Assembly: GCA_963668495.1 (NCBI GenBank)
Contig: OY764545.1
Coordinates: forward strand, 1 to 64,000
Length of the DNA stretch: 64,000 nucleotides
DNA from: Oleispirillum sp963668495
Lineage (GTDB): Bacteria; Pseudomonadota; Alphaproteobacteria; Rhodospirillales; Rhodospirillaceae
Reading direction: 5' to 3'
Each line of letters starts with the position of its first letter. Position 1 is the stretch's first letter. The notes below the pieces were generated by a model that was given only the letters and a program-made list of their open reading frames with translations, did no database searches and was not told where the DNA came from. A program made the translations under genes and the position numbers. Below, piece after piece: positions 8,913 to 18,034 of this stretch.

Positions 8913-10037
8913 TCAATGGGATGTTGACGGCAGGTCGTTCATTTTTGCCAACAGGTATTCAAGGTCGTCATTTTCGAATTCAACGCCAAGATCACCGTAC
9001 TGCGTCAAAACACGTTCTAGCATCTTACGGGCGTAGCGTTCGCGATCCCCTTCTTCGCCGTCATAGCTCATTTCCTGCGCGACAAGAACCGCAGCCTTGA
9101 TTGCAGGGAAGAATGTGTGCGGCATACCTGACTTTTCAAGCAACCCTTTCAGGCCCAGCTCACCAGAATCATGGATCAGCATACGTGCATTCATCACCGG
9201 AATGCCAACACGACGGGCAAGGGCATATTCAAAGAACTTCATATCCCCCATGCACAGCGCACGAAGCATGATCGAGGGGGTCAAACGCGCATTGTTGTAC
9301 AGTTGATTGACCAAACGCTCCACATCGTCCTCAGTCGAATCCGTCGACAATGTGATGGTCGCACGCTCCCGAGCCTGCAAAATAATATCCGCAGCCATCG
9401 CTGGCGGGACATCATGATGCGTCAACAAATGCTCTTTCAAATGTTCGGAAACTTTATGGACCAAACGTTCGACTATCGTCACCGGCAAGGACGAACGATG
9501 CACCATCGGTGCCTGAACATCTTCATCATCGCCGTATTTATCCATAACCTTGGTTAGGGATTTTTCGTTAAGCTCCGCGCCCTCATTGGCAACAAGGCTG
9601 ACAACGGCCTCCTTATGCGCGGTTTCAACGATGGCTTCTGCGACTTTTTCGCTGACGTGAGACCGTTCCGCCACGGCTTTTTGCTTGGCGGCATCCTGTG
9701 ACGAGATAATCTCGATCAGGTCTTCGTCACTCAAAATGTCACTAAACCTCAGAACCGGCAGGGAAACGCTATCCACATCCTTGGCAAGGGTTATAGCCAC
9801 ATCATGGGGAACGTTGGGGTTTTCCTTCAGGTTGACAGACAAAGCCTCCCGAACCCGAACCTCAGCATCCTTCACCATAATGCGGAAAATTTGCTCCGCC
9901 AATGAGCGTTCAGAAGCTGAGAGTTCCCCATGGTCAAACTGTGCCGCAATCTTTGCTGCGGTCTCCGCTCGCGTCTCAATCGAGGGATTGGACAACAGTT
10001 TGTGGACGTCTTCTTCAGTCAGGCGAGTTTCAGACAT
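8913..10037 (-). CDS. DUF2336 domain-containing protein
   Basis: This 374-residue, acidic, entirely helical protein has no signal peptide or membrane helix. Its repeated helical pairs (for example SASERSLAEQIFRIMVKDAE, then VREALSVNLKENPNVPHDVA) match the DUF2336 family, a HEAT-like repeat family common in Alphaproteobacteria and of unknown biochemical role. The ATG at 10037 is preceded by GGGAGC and, further up, GAGGAG; an upstream in-frame ATG at 10118 would add a Cys-rich stretch that looks like non-coding sequence. It stands alone with its own terminator. Confidence 0.82.
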   Translation of the reverse strand: MSETRLTEEDVHKLLSNPSIETRAETAAKIAAQFDHGELSASERSLAEQIFRIMVKDAEVRVREALSVNLKENPNVPHDVAITLAKDVDSVSLPVLRFSDILSDEDLIEIISSQDAAKQKAVAERSHVSEKVAEAIVETAHKEAVVSLVANEGAELNEKSLTKVMDKYGDDEDVQAPMVHRSSLPVTIVERLVHKVSEHLKEHLLTHHDVPPAMAADIILQARERATITLSTDSTEDDVERLVNQLYNNARLTPSIMLRALCMGDMKFFEYALARRVGIPVMNARMLIHDSGELGLKGLLEKSGMPHTFFPAIKAAVLVAQEMSYDGEEGDRERYARKMLERVLTQYGDLGVEFENDDLEYLLAKMNDLPSTSH

Positions 10038-10290
10038 GCTCCCGCACACTCCTCTGCAGCTACTCGAGCGCGAAATCCAGAGGCTATAAATATAGCCACA
10101 TACCGGACAGGTTTCCAAAAAAAACCTCTTAATACATCATTTTTTATCATACTTTTTTTCGAAACATATAGCACGCAAGAAATCCCTTCACAGTGGCATC
10201 ACAATAAAAACATTCCATTGCACATGATCTTAAATATGACTATTCCACTGGTTCACGCTATCGTTTCACTGTAAAGTTTTATGGTTCCAC

Positions 10291-10330
10291 ACACCCCGGG
10301 GGCGGGGTAATTTCCACGACATGGGGGTGT
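10291..10330 (+). promoter_or_regulatory. Possible hairpin masking the apt ribosome binding site
   Basis: ACACCCC (10291-10297) can pair with GGGGTGT (10324-10330), which overlaps the only purine-rich site (GGGGG, 10323-10327) before the apt ATG at 10335. An internal CCCC/GGGG pairing competes. Seen in sequence; a regulatory role is inference. Confidence 0.3.
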
Positions 10331-10334
10331 TTTC

Positions 10335-10862
10335 ATGGAAAACGAAATTAGTATTAAACAATTCATTCGTCCGGTGCAGGACTTTCCGAAGCCCGGAATT
10401 CTGTTTTACGACATTTCCACCCTGCTGAATAATGCCGAAGCTTGGCAAATCACCATGTCGCGCCTTGCAAAAATAATTCGCGCCTGGCAACCGGACGTAC
10501 TGGCTGGGATCGAATCCCGCGGTTTCCTTGTTGCTGCGCCACTGGCCCTTAAATTGGGCGCTGGCTTTTTCATGGTTCGTAAGCAAGGCAAACTACCCGG
10601 TCCGGTTGTTCCTTATGAGTACGATTTGGAATATGGGACTGATGTCGTGGAAATCCAGACCGATGCCGTCAAGCCCGGTGCTCGGGTCGTGATTTTGGAT
10701 GATCTGTTGGCAACCGGCGGCACAATGCGCGCCTCTGCCGACTTGATCCGCCAAGTTGGGGGCAATGTGGTTGGCTCCGCCACCATTTTGGAACTCAGCT
10801 TCCTGAACGGACGGGATAAGTTGGACTTCCCACACGCCACACTCGCCACTTACGACGAATAA
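10335..10862 (+). CDS. apt: Adenine phosphoribosyltransferase
   Basis: It salvages adenine by condensing it with PRPP to give AMP. The 175-residue length is typical. The PRPP-binding loop is VVILDDLLATGGT and the family stretches are DFPKPGILFYDI at the N-terminus, GIESRGFL and VRKQGKLPG. The ATG at 10335 is preceded by GGGGG seven bases upstream, inside a possible hairpin. It is a single-gene unit ending at a strong terminator shared with the convergent sigma-54 activator gene. Confidence 0.95.
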   Translation: MENEISIKQFIRPVQDFPKPGILFYDISTLLNNAEAWQITMSRLAKIIRAWQPDVLAGIESRGFLVAAPLALKLGAGFFMVRKQGKLPGPVVPYEYDLEYGTDVVEIQTDAVKPGARVVILDDLLATGGTMRASADLIRQVGGNVVGSATILELSFLNGRDKLDFPHATLATYDE

Positions 10863-10876
10863 GGTTCACCAAATCA

Positions 10877-10907
10877 AAACAGCCCCGCCATTTGCGGGGC
10901 TGTTTTG
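10877..10907. terminator. Bidirectional terminator between apt and sigma-54 activator gene
   Basis: AAAACAGCCCCGC (10877-10889) and GCGGGGCTGTTTT (10895-10907) form a perfect 13-pair stem with a five-base loop, with A- and T-rich flanks serving both convergent genes. Confidence 0.92.
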
Positions 10908-10930
10908 CGTTCTCAAGCATGGAAAATGCT

Positions 10931-12334
10931 CTATGCCGCATCCCATGCCATTTTTTTGCGATAAATGGTCGAGGCACTGATGCCAAGACAGGCCGCTGCC
11001 CGCGGCACGTTGCCGTCACACGCGTCAATCGCCGCCTCAATAACGTCTTTTTCCATTTGCCATAAGGGGCGGATATCGTTCTCCGCCATTGGCAATTCTT
11101 GCGGATCAACCATCTGAATGGGCGGCACAGCGACGGGATACTGCGGAGCCTCCCCCTTCATCATGGAAGACGGCAGCATGTCGACCTCGACCACCTCCGC
11201 ATCATTCAGCACAACCACATTTCGCAGTACGTTTTGTAGTTGCCGAACATTACCGGGCCAATGAAAGGCCAGCAGGCGAGCCTCTGCTTCCTTGGAAAAC
11301 CGTTTGAACTTTCGCCCTTCTTCTTTTGAAAGTTGCTGCAACAAATGCCGCGCAATTTCAATGACGTCTGCATCCCTTTCACGAAGAGGCGGCAACATCA
11401 ACGGGATGACATGCAAACGGTAGTACAAATCTTCACGGAAATTGCCTTTTTCGACCTCTTCCCATGGGTCTCGATTGGTTGCACAAACAAAGCGCACGTC
11501 CACCTTGGTCGGTCGGTCCCCCCCAACCTTTTGCACCAAACCGCTTTGAATAAAGCGCAAAAGCTTGGTTTGCAGCTCCATATCCATTTCGCAGATTTCA
11601 TCAAGGAATAACGTGCCGCCATGGGCAAGATGGGCCGCCCCCTCTCGATCAGTTACCGCCCCGGTGAATGCTCCCTTGATGTGACCGAATATCTCGCTTT
11701 CCATCAAATCACGCGGAATCGCGCCGCAATTGATGGCAACAAACGGTTTGGCATGCCTTGGACTGCATCGGTGGATTGCTTCCGCGCACAATTCCTTACC
11801 CGTTCCAGACTCCCCGGTAATAAACACGGTCGCCCGACTGGGAGACACGGATTCAATTGTTCGATAGACCGCCTGCATCGCCAACGAAGATCCGATCATG
11901 CCGTGATATCCTGCGCGACCGTAGTCTTCCTTGAGCTCTTCTACAATGCGTTCCAATGACAAATGCGACACCACATTTTTCAATGTCACCAGCAGCCTAT
12001 CTTTGGAAAAAGGCTTGACCAGAAAGTCCCTGGCCCCTGCCTGCATGGCTTCAACCGCCAAATTGATCGTACCATGGGCGGTAATCACAATGCAGGCGCA
12101 GGGCAGCGCGCTTTCGCCAATCTCGCGCAGAACATCAAGGCCACTCATATCCGGCAAATGGATGTCCAAAAGCACCACATCCGGGAGTTTTTCCCGGATT
12201 GCAGCCAAAGCATCCTTTCCCGTTGCAACTTCAGAAACCTGATATGCTCCGCCTTCAAGATATGCCGCGTACATGGCTGACATAGACGGGGTATCTTCGA
12301 CAATTAAGACCTTGGGTGTCTTAGGTTGCGGCAT
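10931..12334 (-). CDS. Sigma-54-dependent response regulator (NtrC/LuxO type)
   Basis: This 467-residue activator has three domains. The receiver (about 1-125) has the acidic pair VEDTP and phosphoacceptor VVLLDIHLPDMSG, with Lys in LVKPF. The AAA+ domain (about 145-380) has Walker A GESGTGKE, the sigma-54 loop KGAFTGA, Walker B GTLFLDEI and the arginine-finger region. The C-terminal Fis-type helix-turn-helix is GNVPRAAACLGISASTIYRKK. The intact GAFTGA means it should drive sigma-54 promoters. No histidine kinase gene is adjacent, so it is an orphan regulator here. The ATG at 12334 follows GAGG at good spacing. Target genes cannot be read from this locus. Confidence 0.9.
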   Translation of the reverse strand: MPQPKTPKVLIVEDTPSMSAMYAAYLEGGAYQVSEVATGKDALAAIREKLPDVVLLDIHLPDMSGLDVLREIGESALPCACIVITAHGTINLAVEAMQAGARDFLVKPFSKDRLLVTLKNVVSHLSLERIVEELKEDYGRAGYHGMIGSSLAMQAVYRTIESVSPSRATVFITGESGTGKELCAEAIHRCSPRHAKPFVAINCGAIPRDLMESEIFGHIKGAFTGAVTDREGAAHLAHGGTLFLDEICEMDMELQTKLLRFIQSGLVQKVGGDRPTKVDVRFVCATNRDPWEEVEKGNFREDLYYRLHVIPLMLPPLRERDADVIEIARHLLQQLSKEEGRKFKRFSKEAEARLLAFHWPGNVRQLQNVLRNVVVLNDAEVVEVDMLPSSMMKGEAPQYPVAVPPIQMVDPQELPMAENDIRPLWQMEKDVIEAAIDACDGNVPRAAACLGISASTIYRKKMAWDAA

Positions 12335-12410
12335 ATTAACCTCAAGGTTGAATGTGGGCTGCTCCTTATCAGTATAACCGATCTCTATTGTAAATTGTGA
12401 ATATAAAAAA

Positions 12411-12435
12411 AGCTCAAGGCCGAATGCCTTGAGCT
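12411..12435 (-). terminator. Terminator of the pst-phoB operon
   Basis: AGCTCAAGGC (12411-12420) and GCCTTGAGCT (12426-12435) form a ten-pair stem with a five-base loop. A run of A's just left of it becomes a T tail on the minus strand, right after the phoB stop at 12459. Confidence 0.92.
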
Positions 12436-12458
12436 AAAAAACAAAAATGCACCGAAGA

Positions 12459-13169
12459 TCAAGCCTCAGCCAATTCACCCGGCTGCTGATAATCCAAGGC
12501 ATACCCGGCGGCTCGAACCGTACGGATCACATCGGTATCATTCCGTTCATTCAACGCCTTGCGCAGGCGGCGGATATGCACATCAACTGTGCGCGGTTCC
12601 ACATAGATATCCGGTCCCCACACCGCATTCAGGAGCTCTTCACGAGAGAACACAGACCCCGGATTTTGCATCAAATACTGCAACAAACGAAATTCTGTTG
12701 GCCCCAAATGAATGTAATGCCCGGCTCGTGTTACGCGGTGGGCGTTCAGATCCATTTGAATATCATCGAATTCCAACATGCCCTTAGTGGGAACAGAAGA
12801 AGAGCGGCGCAACAATGCCCGCACCCGCGCCAAAAGTTCCGGCATGGAGAACGGCTTGGTCATGTAATCGTCTGCACCGGTATTCAAGCCCCGCACCTTG
12901 TCGCCCTCTTCACCCCGTGCCGTCAGCATAATCACGGGAATCTCGCGATGACGGGGCTTGCGGCGTATCTGGCGGCAAACCTCAATGCCGGACATGACCG
13001 GTAGCATCCAATCCAGAATAACCAAATCCGGGTTGTTTTCCGCCGCAACGGTCAAGGCTTCCTCCCCGTCTGCGGCTTCACAAACGCGGTAACCTTCTTT
13101 TTCCAGATTATAACGCAACACCATTGCCAGTGCCGCTTCATCTTCAACAATCATAACCATGGGCTTCAT
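12459..13169 (-). CDS. phoB: Phosphate regulon response regulator PhoB
   Basis: This OmpR/PhoB-type regulator of 236 residues activates phosphate-starvation genes when phosphorylated by PhoR. The receiver has VEDEAAL, phosphoacceptor LVILDWMLPVMSG and MTKPF. The C-terminal winged helix has GPTEFRLLQYLMQNPGSVFSREELL and VDVHIRRLRKAL, characteristic of PhoB. The ATG at 13169 follows TGGAGG eight bases upstream, better than the in-frame ATG at 13184. It is the last gene of the pst operon, 33 bases after pstB. phoR and phoU are not in the window; phoU usually sits between pstB and phoB. Confidence 0.93.
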   Translation of the reverse strand: MKPMVMIVEDEAALAMVLRYNLEKEGYRVCEAADGEEALTVAAENNPDLVILDWMLPVMSGIEVCRQIRRKPRHREIPVIMLTARGEEGDKVRGLNTGADDYMTKPFSMPELLARVRALLRRSSSVPTKGMLEFDDIQMDLNAHRVTRAGHYIHLGPTEFRLLQYLMQNPGSVFSREELLNAVWGPDIYVEPRTVDVHIRRLRKALNERNDTDVIRTVRAAGYALDYQQPGELAEA

Positions 13170-13202
13170 GGGCAGAACCTCCATTTACCAAACAGATCAC
13201 CG

Positions 13203-14021
13203 TTAACCAAAGCGACCCGTAATGTACCCCTGCGTCAGTTTATGTTCCGGGTTGGTGAAAATTTGTTCCGTATCACCGACTTCAATCAATTCACCAAGGT
13301 GGAAAAAAGCCGTCCGCTGAGACACCCGCGCAGCCTGCTGCATGGAGTGTGTTACAATGACAATTGTAAAATTCTCACGCAGTTCGTCAATCAGCTCTTC
13401 AATTTTTGCCGTCGCGATTGGATCAAGTGCGGAACATGGTTCATCCATCAGGATGACTTCCGGGCTTACGGCAATCGCACGGGCAATGCACAGGCGTTGC
13501 TGTTGTCCACCGGACAACCCCGTGCCGGGCGCATCCATTCGGTCTTTGACCTCTTTCAACAACCCCGCCCGTTCAAGGCTGGTCAGAACAATCTCGTCCA
13601 ATTCATCCTTATTGGCGGCAAGGCCATGAATGCGCGGACCATAAGCAACGTTGTCATAAATCGATTTCGGGAATGGGTTGGGTTTTTGAAATACCATTCC
13701 GACCTGTGCCCGCAATTGAACCACGTCAATCTTCGGGTCATAGATATCCTCGCCATCCATCAGCACCGTACCACTGACGCGGCAAATATCGATGGTGTCA
13801 TTCATACGGTTCAGGCAGCGCAGGAAGGTTGACTTGCCACAACCGGACGGACCAATAAACGAAGTCACCTCGCCTTCCCGAATGTCGAGCGTAACATCCT
13901 TCAAAGCGTGCTTGTCGGCGTAGTGAACATTGGTCTTCATCGCCTGAATTTTGGCTGTCATGACGGCTTCTTTCACATCAACAGTGTGAGTTTCCATGTT
14001 CGAATGCAGTGTATCACGCAT
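13203..14021 (-). CDS. pstB: Phosphate ABC transporter ATP-binding protein PstB
   Basis: PstB hydrolyses ATP to drive high-affinity phosphate import through PstC/PstA. It has Walker A GPSGCGKST, Q-loop VGMVFQKPNPFPKSIYDN (specific to PstB), signature GLSGGQQQRL, Walker B VILMDEPCSALDP and the H-loop VTHSMQQA. About 272 residues counted from the ATG at 14021, which has GGAG nine bases upstream; an ATG at 14036 in the same frame is less well supported. The pstA stop lies 18 bases upstream, so the genes are tightly linked. Confidence 0.94.
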   Translation of the reverse strand: MRDTLHSNMETHTVDVKEAVMTAKIQAMKTNVHYADKHALKDVTLDIREGEVTSFIGPSGCGKSTFLRCLNRMNDTIDICRVSGTVLMDGEDIYDPKIDVVQLRAQVGMVFQKPNPFPKSIYDNVAYGPRIHGLAANKDELDEIVLTSLERAGLLKEVKDRMDAPGTGLSGGQQQRLCIARAIAVSPEVILMDEPCSALDPIATAKIEELIDELRENFTIVIVTHSMQQAARVSQRTAFFHLGELIEVGDTEQIFTNPEHKLTQGYITGRFG

Positions 14022-14039
14022 TGTGCTCGTCTCCATAGT

Positions 14040-15365
14040 CTACCAACGCCTTTCGAATTTGCCACGCAGATAGACGGCAGCAGCATTCATCAAAATCAAG
14101 AAAGTCAAAAGCACCATAATCGCAGCAGAGGTTCGCTCGACAAAGGCGCGCTCCGCACTGTCTGCCCAGATGTAAATCTGAACCGGAAGAACCGTGGCCG
14201 GATCAGTGAAACCACCGGGGACATCCACAATAAAAGCGACCATGCCGATCATCAGCAACGGTGCTGTTTCGCCCAAGGCACGGCCCATACCAATGATGGT
14301 CCCGGTCAGAATGCCGGGCAAAGCCAATGGCAAAACATCTTGTGTCACCATTTGCATTTTTGAAGCCCCAAGCCCCAAGGCAGCCTCACGGATCGACGGC
14401 GGCACGGATTGCAGGGAAACACGTGCTGCGATGATAATGGTCGGCAATGTCATCAAGGTCAGTACCAAACCGCCCACAAGCGGAGCCGAACGCGGCAGTT
14501 CGAAAAACTGCAAAAATACGGCAAGGCCCAGCAGTCCGAAGACAATCGACGGAATGGCGGCAAGGTTGTTGATGTTAACCTCAATGATATCCGTCCACCT
14601 GTTCTTTGGCGCGAACTCTTCAAGGTAAACTGCCGTCGCCACACCCAACGGAAAGGACAACAACAATGTAACCAGCAAAGTCAGGAAAGAGCCAATAACG
14701 GCACCGGCAATACCCGCCAGCTCTGGCTCGCGGCTATCACCAGCCGTCATCAGTCGCCAATTGAACTTTGTTGCGATGCGCCCCTGGGCATCGAGTGCAT
14801 CAATCCATGCGATTTCCTGATCAGACAATCGGCGTTCATCTTCCGGCACATTACGATCAATGTGCCCCTTAATCAGCATATCCACATCATCAGATGCAGG
14901 AACCCAGACCTCGGCTTGTGTGCCAATCAGCGCGGGGTTCTCCAATACGGCGTCACGGATTTCAAAACCGGATCCGGACGATACCAGCCCAGTCACTTTC
15001 CGTTTTTCAAAGCGGGTTTGAACGTCCGGAAAAAGGCCCAAAATGGAGTCCCGATAAATCTTTCCATAATTTGCCCGGTGCAGTTCTTTCGGGTCTTGCG
15101 TACCACTGGGGTCCAATACCGCCGCATCATAATGGATGGGCAGCAAAACCTCCGTCTGCACGAAAGCGGTATATCCCTTGCCCACAATATTTACGAACAA
15201 CAACAGCATAAATGCCAAGGCGGAAACAATCGCCACAAGGCCGTACATGCGGAAGCGACGTTCAGCGCGATAGCGTTTCTGGATACCAGCCGCAACCAGA
15301 GCCTTTGTACGCGCACCGCCAGAGAGCTTACCCTCGGTCGCGGTTGCAGAATTTACATCAGTCAT
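14040..15365 (-). CDS. pstA: Phosphate ABC transporter permease PstA
   Basis: This inner-membrane permease pairs with PstC. It has 441 residues, longer than the roughly 290 of E. coli PstA. A long N-terminal part, with one early membrane helix (LVAIVSALAFMLLLFVNIVG) and a periplasmic stretch of about 180 residues, precedes the conserved permease domain. That domain has GIAGAVIGSFLTLLVTLLLS, YLEEFAPKNRWTDIIEVNI and the EAA motif region REAALGLGASKMQMVTQDVLP. The ATG at 15365 has AGGGA upstream and overlaps the end of pstC by eight bases, which suggests translational coupling. Long N-terminal extensions are known in alphaproteobacterial PstA proteins. Confidence 0.93.
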   Translation of the reverse strand: MTDVNSATATEGKLSGGARTKALVAAGIQKRYRAERRFRMYGLVAIVSALAFMLLLFVNIVGKGYTAFVQTEVLLPIHYDAAVLDPSGTQDPKELHRANYGKIYRDSILGLFPDVQTRFEKRKVTGLVSSGSGFEIRDAVLENPALIGTQAEVWVPASDDVDMLIKGHIDRNVPEDERRLSDQEIAWIDALDAQGRIATKFNWRLMTAGDSREPELAGIAGAVIGSFLTLLVTLLLSFPLGVATAVYLEEFAPKNRWTDIIEVNINNLAAIPSIVFGLLGLAVFLQFFELPRSAPLVGGLVLTLMTLPTIIIAARVSLQSVPPSIREAALGLGASKMQMVTQDVLPLALPGILTGTIIGMGRALGETAPLLMIGMVAFIVDVPGGFTDPATVLPVQIYIWADSAERAFVERTSAAIMVLLTFLILMNAAAVYLRGKFERRW

Positions 15366-16740
15366 ATTGTTCCCTGTACTTCCGAACAACGTGAAGAGCG
15401 AAAACGTTCAGTGCCAAAGTCACACAGAACAGAACCAGACCAAGCGCAAATGCAGACAGGGTTTTTGCACTGTCAAACTCTTGATCTCCGGTCAGCAAGG
15501 TCACGATCTGTACTGTCACCGTTGTCACCGCTTCCAATGGATTGAATGACAGATTGGCGGCGAGCCCGGCTGCCATAACCACGATCATGGTTTCACCGAT
15601 GGCACGGGATACAGCCAGCAACACGCCACCGACGATCCCCGGCAATGCCGCAGGAATAATCACATTCCGAATGGTTTCGGATTTGGTTGCCCCCAAGGCA
15701 TAGGCCCCGTCACGCATGGCCTGTGGCACCGCATTGATCACGTCATCGGAAATTGACGATACAAACGGAATAATCATAACGCCCATCACCAACCCAGCCG
15801 CCAGCGCACTTTCTGAGGCGACATCAAGGCCGATCCCCTCACCAAATTGGCGAAGGAACGGAGCCACGGTCAAAGCCGCAAAAAAGCCATACACAACCGT
15901 GGGGATACCCGCCAAAATTTCCAAAAGCGGTTTGGCAACCGCACGGAATTTCCGTGGTGCGTATTCAGACATATAAATCGCGGACATCAGCCCAACTGGG
16001 ACCGCCACGCACATGGAAATGAAACTGATCAGCAACGTCCCGGTGAACAGCGGTACAGCACCGAAGGAGCCGGAACTGCCAACCTGATCGGCGCGCAATG
16101 CGGTCTGGGGGCTCCAATGCATCCCGAACAAGAAATCGAAAATCGAAACCTTGTTGAAAAAGCGTAAGGATTCAAACAGCAGGGACAACACAATGCCAAT
16201 AGTGGTCAAAATGGCAACCAAGGAACATGCAACCAGCAAAATGGTAAACACCTGTTCCACGCTGTTGCGCGTGCGGGTATCAACTCTCAGTTTTCCCCGC
16301 GCAAATATAATGCCCACCATTGCCAGACTGAGCGCCACCACGGTCAAGGCCATTGAGCCAATGCCGTGCAGATGCTGATACAGGGCCGCCGCTGCCTTGA
16401 TTTCCGGGGCGGGCGCAATCCGTACCACATCTCCTTCTGCAAGGTGATGAATGTCGTTCCAGATCAATTCCAGACGGGCGGTTGGCAAACTGGCATAGCT
16501 ATCCGGCAAACCGGCAATCACCATGCTTTTCACCAAAATGGGTTGAAATACCAACCATGCGACGGCGATCAACAAAGCGGGCAATCCGCACCACAAGGCC
16601 ACATACAGGCCGTGATAGGACGGACGGGAATGCAAATCTGCCTGCCTAACCGGAGCCAATGCGCGGGCACGCCCTACTCCGACACGATATGCGATCATGG
16701 AAAGACCGACCAAGACCACTAACAAAATGCTCAACGGCAT
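15358..16740 (-). CDS. pstC: Phosphate ABC transporter permease PstC
   Basis: This permease subunit of the Pst system has 460 residues, also longer than enteric PstC. The N-terminal third has extra helices (PLSILLVVLVGLSMIAY, ALWCGLPALLIAVAWLVF) and a soluble loop before the conserved core. In the core, FFNKVSIFDFLFGMHWSPQ, YMSEYAPRKFRAVAKPLLEILAGIP and the EAA region RDGAYALGATKSETIRNVIIP identify PstC. The ATG at 16740 follows GAGGA. A 144-base gap with hairpins separates it from pstS; pstA starts inside its last codons. Confidence 0.93.
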   Translation of the reverse strand: MPLSILLVVLVGLSMIAYRVGVGRARALAPVRQADLHSRPSYHGLYVALWCGLPALLIAVAWLVFQPILVKSMVIAGLPDSYASLPTARLELIWNDIHHLAEGDVVRIAPAPEIKAAAALYQHLHGIGSMALTVVALSLAMVGIIFARGKLRVDTRTRNSVEQVFTILLVACSLVAILTTIGIVLSLLFESLRFFNKVSIFDFLFGMHWSPQTALRADQVGSSGSFGAVPLFTGTLLISFISMCVAVPVGLMSAIYMSEYAPRKFRAVAKPLLEILAGIPTVVYGFFAALTVAPFLRQFGEGIGLDVASESALAAGLVMGVMIIPFVSSISDDVINAVPQAMRDGAYALGATKSETIRNVIIPAALPGIVGGVLLAVSRAIGETMIVVMAAGLAANLSFNPLEAVTTVTVQIVTLLTGDQEFDSAKTLSAFALGLVLFCVTLALNVFALHVVRKYREQYD

Positions 16741-16826
16741 AAAACGTCCTCGTTTTTCACGTGCAGAAAACCACGACTTGGCGAAGTTTTCTCATCGGTT
16801 TGCACGCTTGATCCCTCAAAAGACTT

Positions 16827-16861
16827 ACGGACGGGCCGCCGTCCGTTCCCGGACGACGGCC
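16827..16861 (-). other. Overlapping, mutually exclusive hairpins between pstS and pstC
   Basis: One stem is ACGGACGG (16827-16834) with CCGTCCGT (16839-16846). A second uses GGCCGCCGTCC (16834-16844) with GGACGACGGCC (16851-16861), with one mismatch. They share bases, so only one can form. No T run follows, so this is more likely an mRNA processing or stabilising element or a partial terminator that raises PstS over the membrane subunits than a full stop. Confidence 0.55.
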
Positions 16862-16884
16862 AAGCTTGTTTCATCTGAAAAAGA

Positions 16885-17925
16885 TTACTTTTTCAGGTTC
16901 ATCGGCAGTTCTTTGCCTGCTTTGGCAACTTCTGCACGTTTCGCATCCGGCAGCGGGATCAAACCGATTTGCGGCAGGTAACCATCCGGGCCGAATGCGG
17001 CTTCAGATGTGAACTCTGCAACATATTCCTTGATCCCCGGAATGGTGCCGACGTGCTCACCTTTGACATAGAAGTACAGGGAGCGGGACACCGGATATTT
17101 ACCGGAAGAAATGTTTTCAAAGGTCGGCATCACACCATCGACTTCTGCGCCTTTGATCTTGTCAGCGTTTTGGTCAAGGAAGGAGAAACCGAAGATACCC
17201 AAGGCTTTCGGATTTTCGACCAGTTTGTTCACGATCAGCGTATCGTTTTCACCGGCTTCGATGTACGCGCCGTCTTCACGAACCGTGCGACAGGTCGCTT
17301 TGAAAGCTTTTTTGTCTTTTTTCTTCAGAGCACTCAGGTGCGGGAAGGTTTTACAACCTGCATCCATCACCAGTTCAGAGAATGCATCGCGTGTACCGGA
17401 TGTCGGCGGCGGGCCCAAGACTTCAATGTCATAATCCGGGAGGTCTTTGTTAACCTCTTTCCAGGTGGTGTACGGGTTTTCTACCAGATCTTCGCCACCT
17501 TTCGGGTTCGGCACTTTTGCAGCCAAAGCCAGATAAACGTCGCGGCGGCTGACCTTAAAGGTATCGCCGTTTTTCGCGTTTGCCATGACAATACCGTCAT
17601 ACCCCACGGTGATTTCCGTAATTTTCTTCACGCCGTTTTTGGCACAAGTCTCAATTTCAGAAGACTTGATGGCACGGGATGCGTTGGTGATATCAGGATT
17701 GCCAACACCGACGCCGGAGCAGAACAGTTTCAGACCACCGCCGGAACCGGTGGATTCGATGACCGGAGCTTTAAAAGACGTGGTTTTGGCGAATTGTTCC
17801 ACAACCTTCGATGCAAATGGAAACACGGTGGAAGATCCGACAATGCGGATTTGATCGCGGGCTTCAGCAGCCCCAGAGAGTGCAACAGTTGCCAACGCAG
17901 CAACAGCGAGAGAACGTTTAATCAC
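16885..17925 (-). CDS. pstS: Periplasmic phosphate-binding protein PstS
   Basis: This high-affinity phosphate receptor delivers phosphate to PstCA. Of 346 residues, the first 22 (MIKRSLAVAALATVALSGAAEA) form a signal peptide with cleavage near AEA-RD. RIVGSSTVFPFASKVVEQF, ESTGSGGGLKLFC and TSGTRDAF are the phosphate-contact loops of this family. It starts at a GTG (17925) with GGAGG eight bases upstream. It is the first gene of pstSCAB-phoB; the low-phosphate control region should lie in the 250 bases between it and the divergent YgjV-type gene. Confidence 0.94.
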   Translation of the reverse strand: MIKRSLAVAALATVALSGAAEARDQIRIVGSSTVFPFASKVVEQFAKTTSFKAPVIESTGSGGGLKLFCSGVGVGNPDITNASRAIKSSEIETCAKNGVKKITEITVGYDGIVMANAKNGDTFKVSRRDVYLALAAKVPNPKGGEDLVENPYTTWKEVNKDLPDYDIEVLGPPPTSGTRDAFSELVMDAGCKTFPHLSALKKKDKKAFKATCRTVREDGAYIEAGENDTLIVNKLVENPKALGIFGFSFLDQNADKIKGAEVDGVMPTFENISSGKYPVSRSLYFYVKGEHVGTIPGIKEYVAEFTSEAAFGPDGYLPQIGLIPLPDAKRAEVAKAGKELPMNLKK

Positions 17926-18034
17926 AGCAAGTGCCTCCGGAAGAGGGTTTGATTAATAAAGCGAATGAGCAGCCTCATACGATTTCCCATCGCCGACCGC
18001 TTGCGAGCAACCTACTCTTTCTTAGCTACGTTAT

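Noticed and set aside
14409..15545. A 378-codon plus-strand frame opposite pstA
   Set aside because: It has no recognisable domain or ribosome site and lies fully antisense to pstA.
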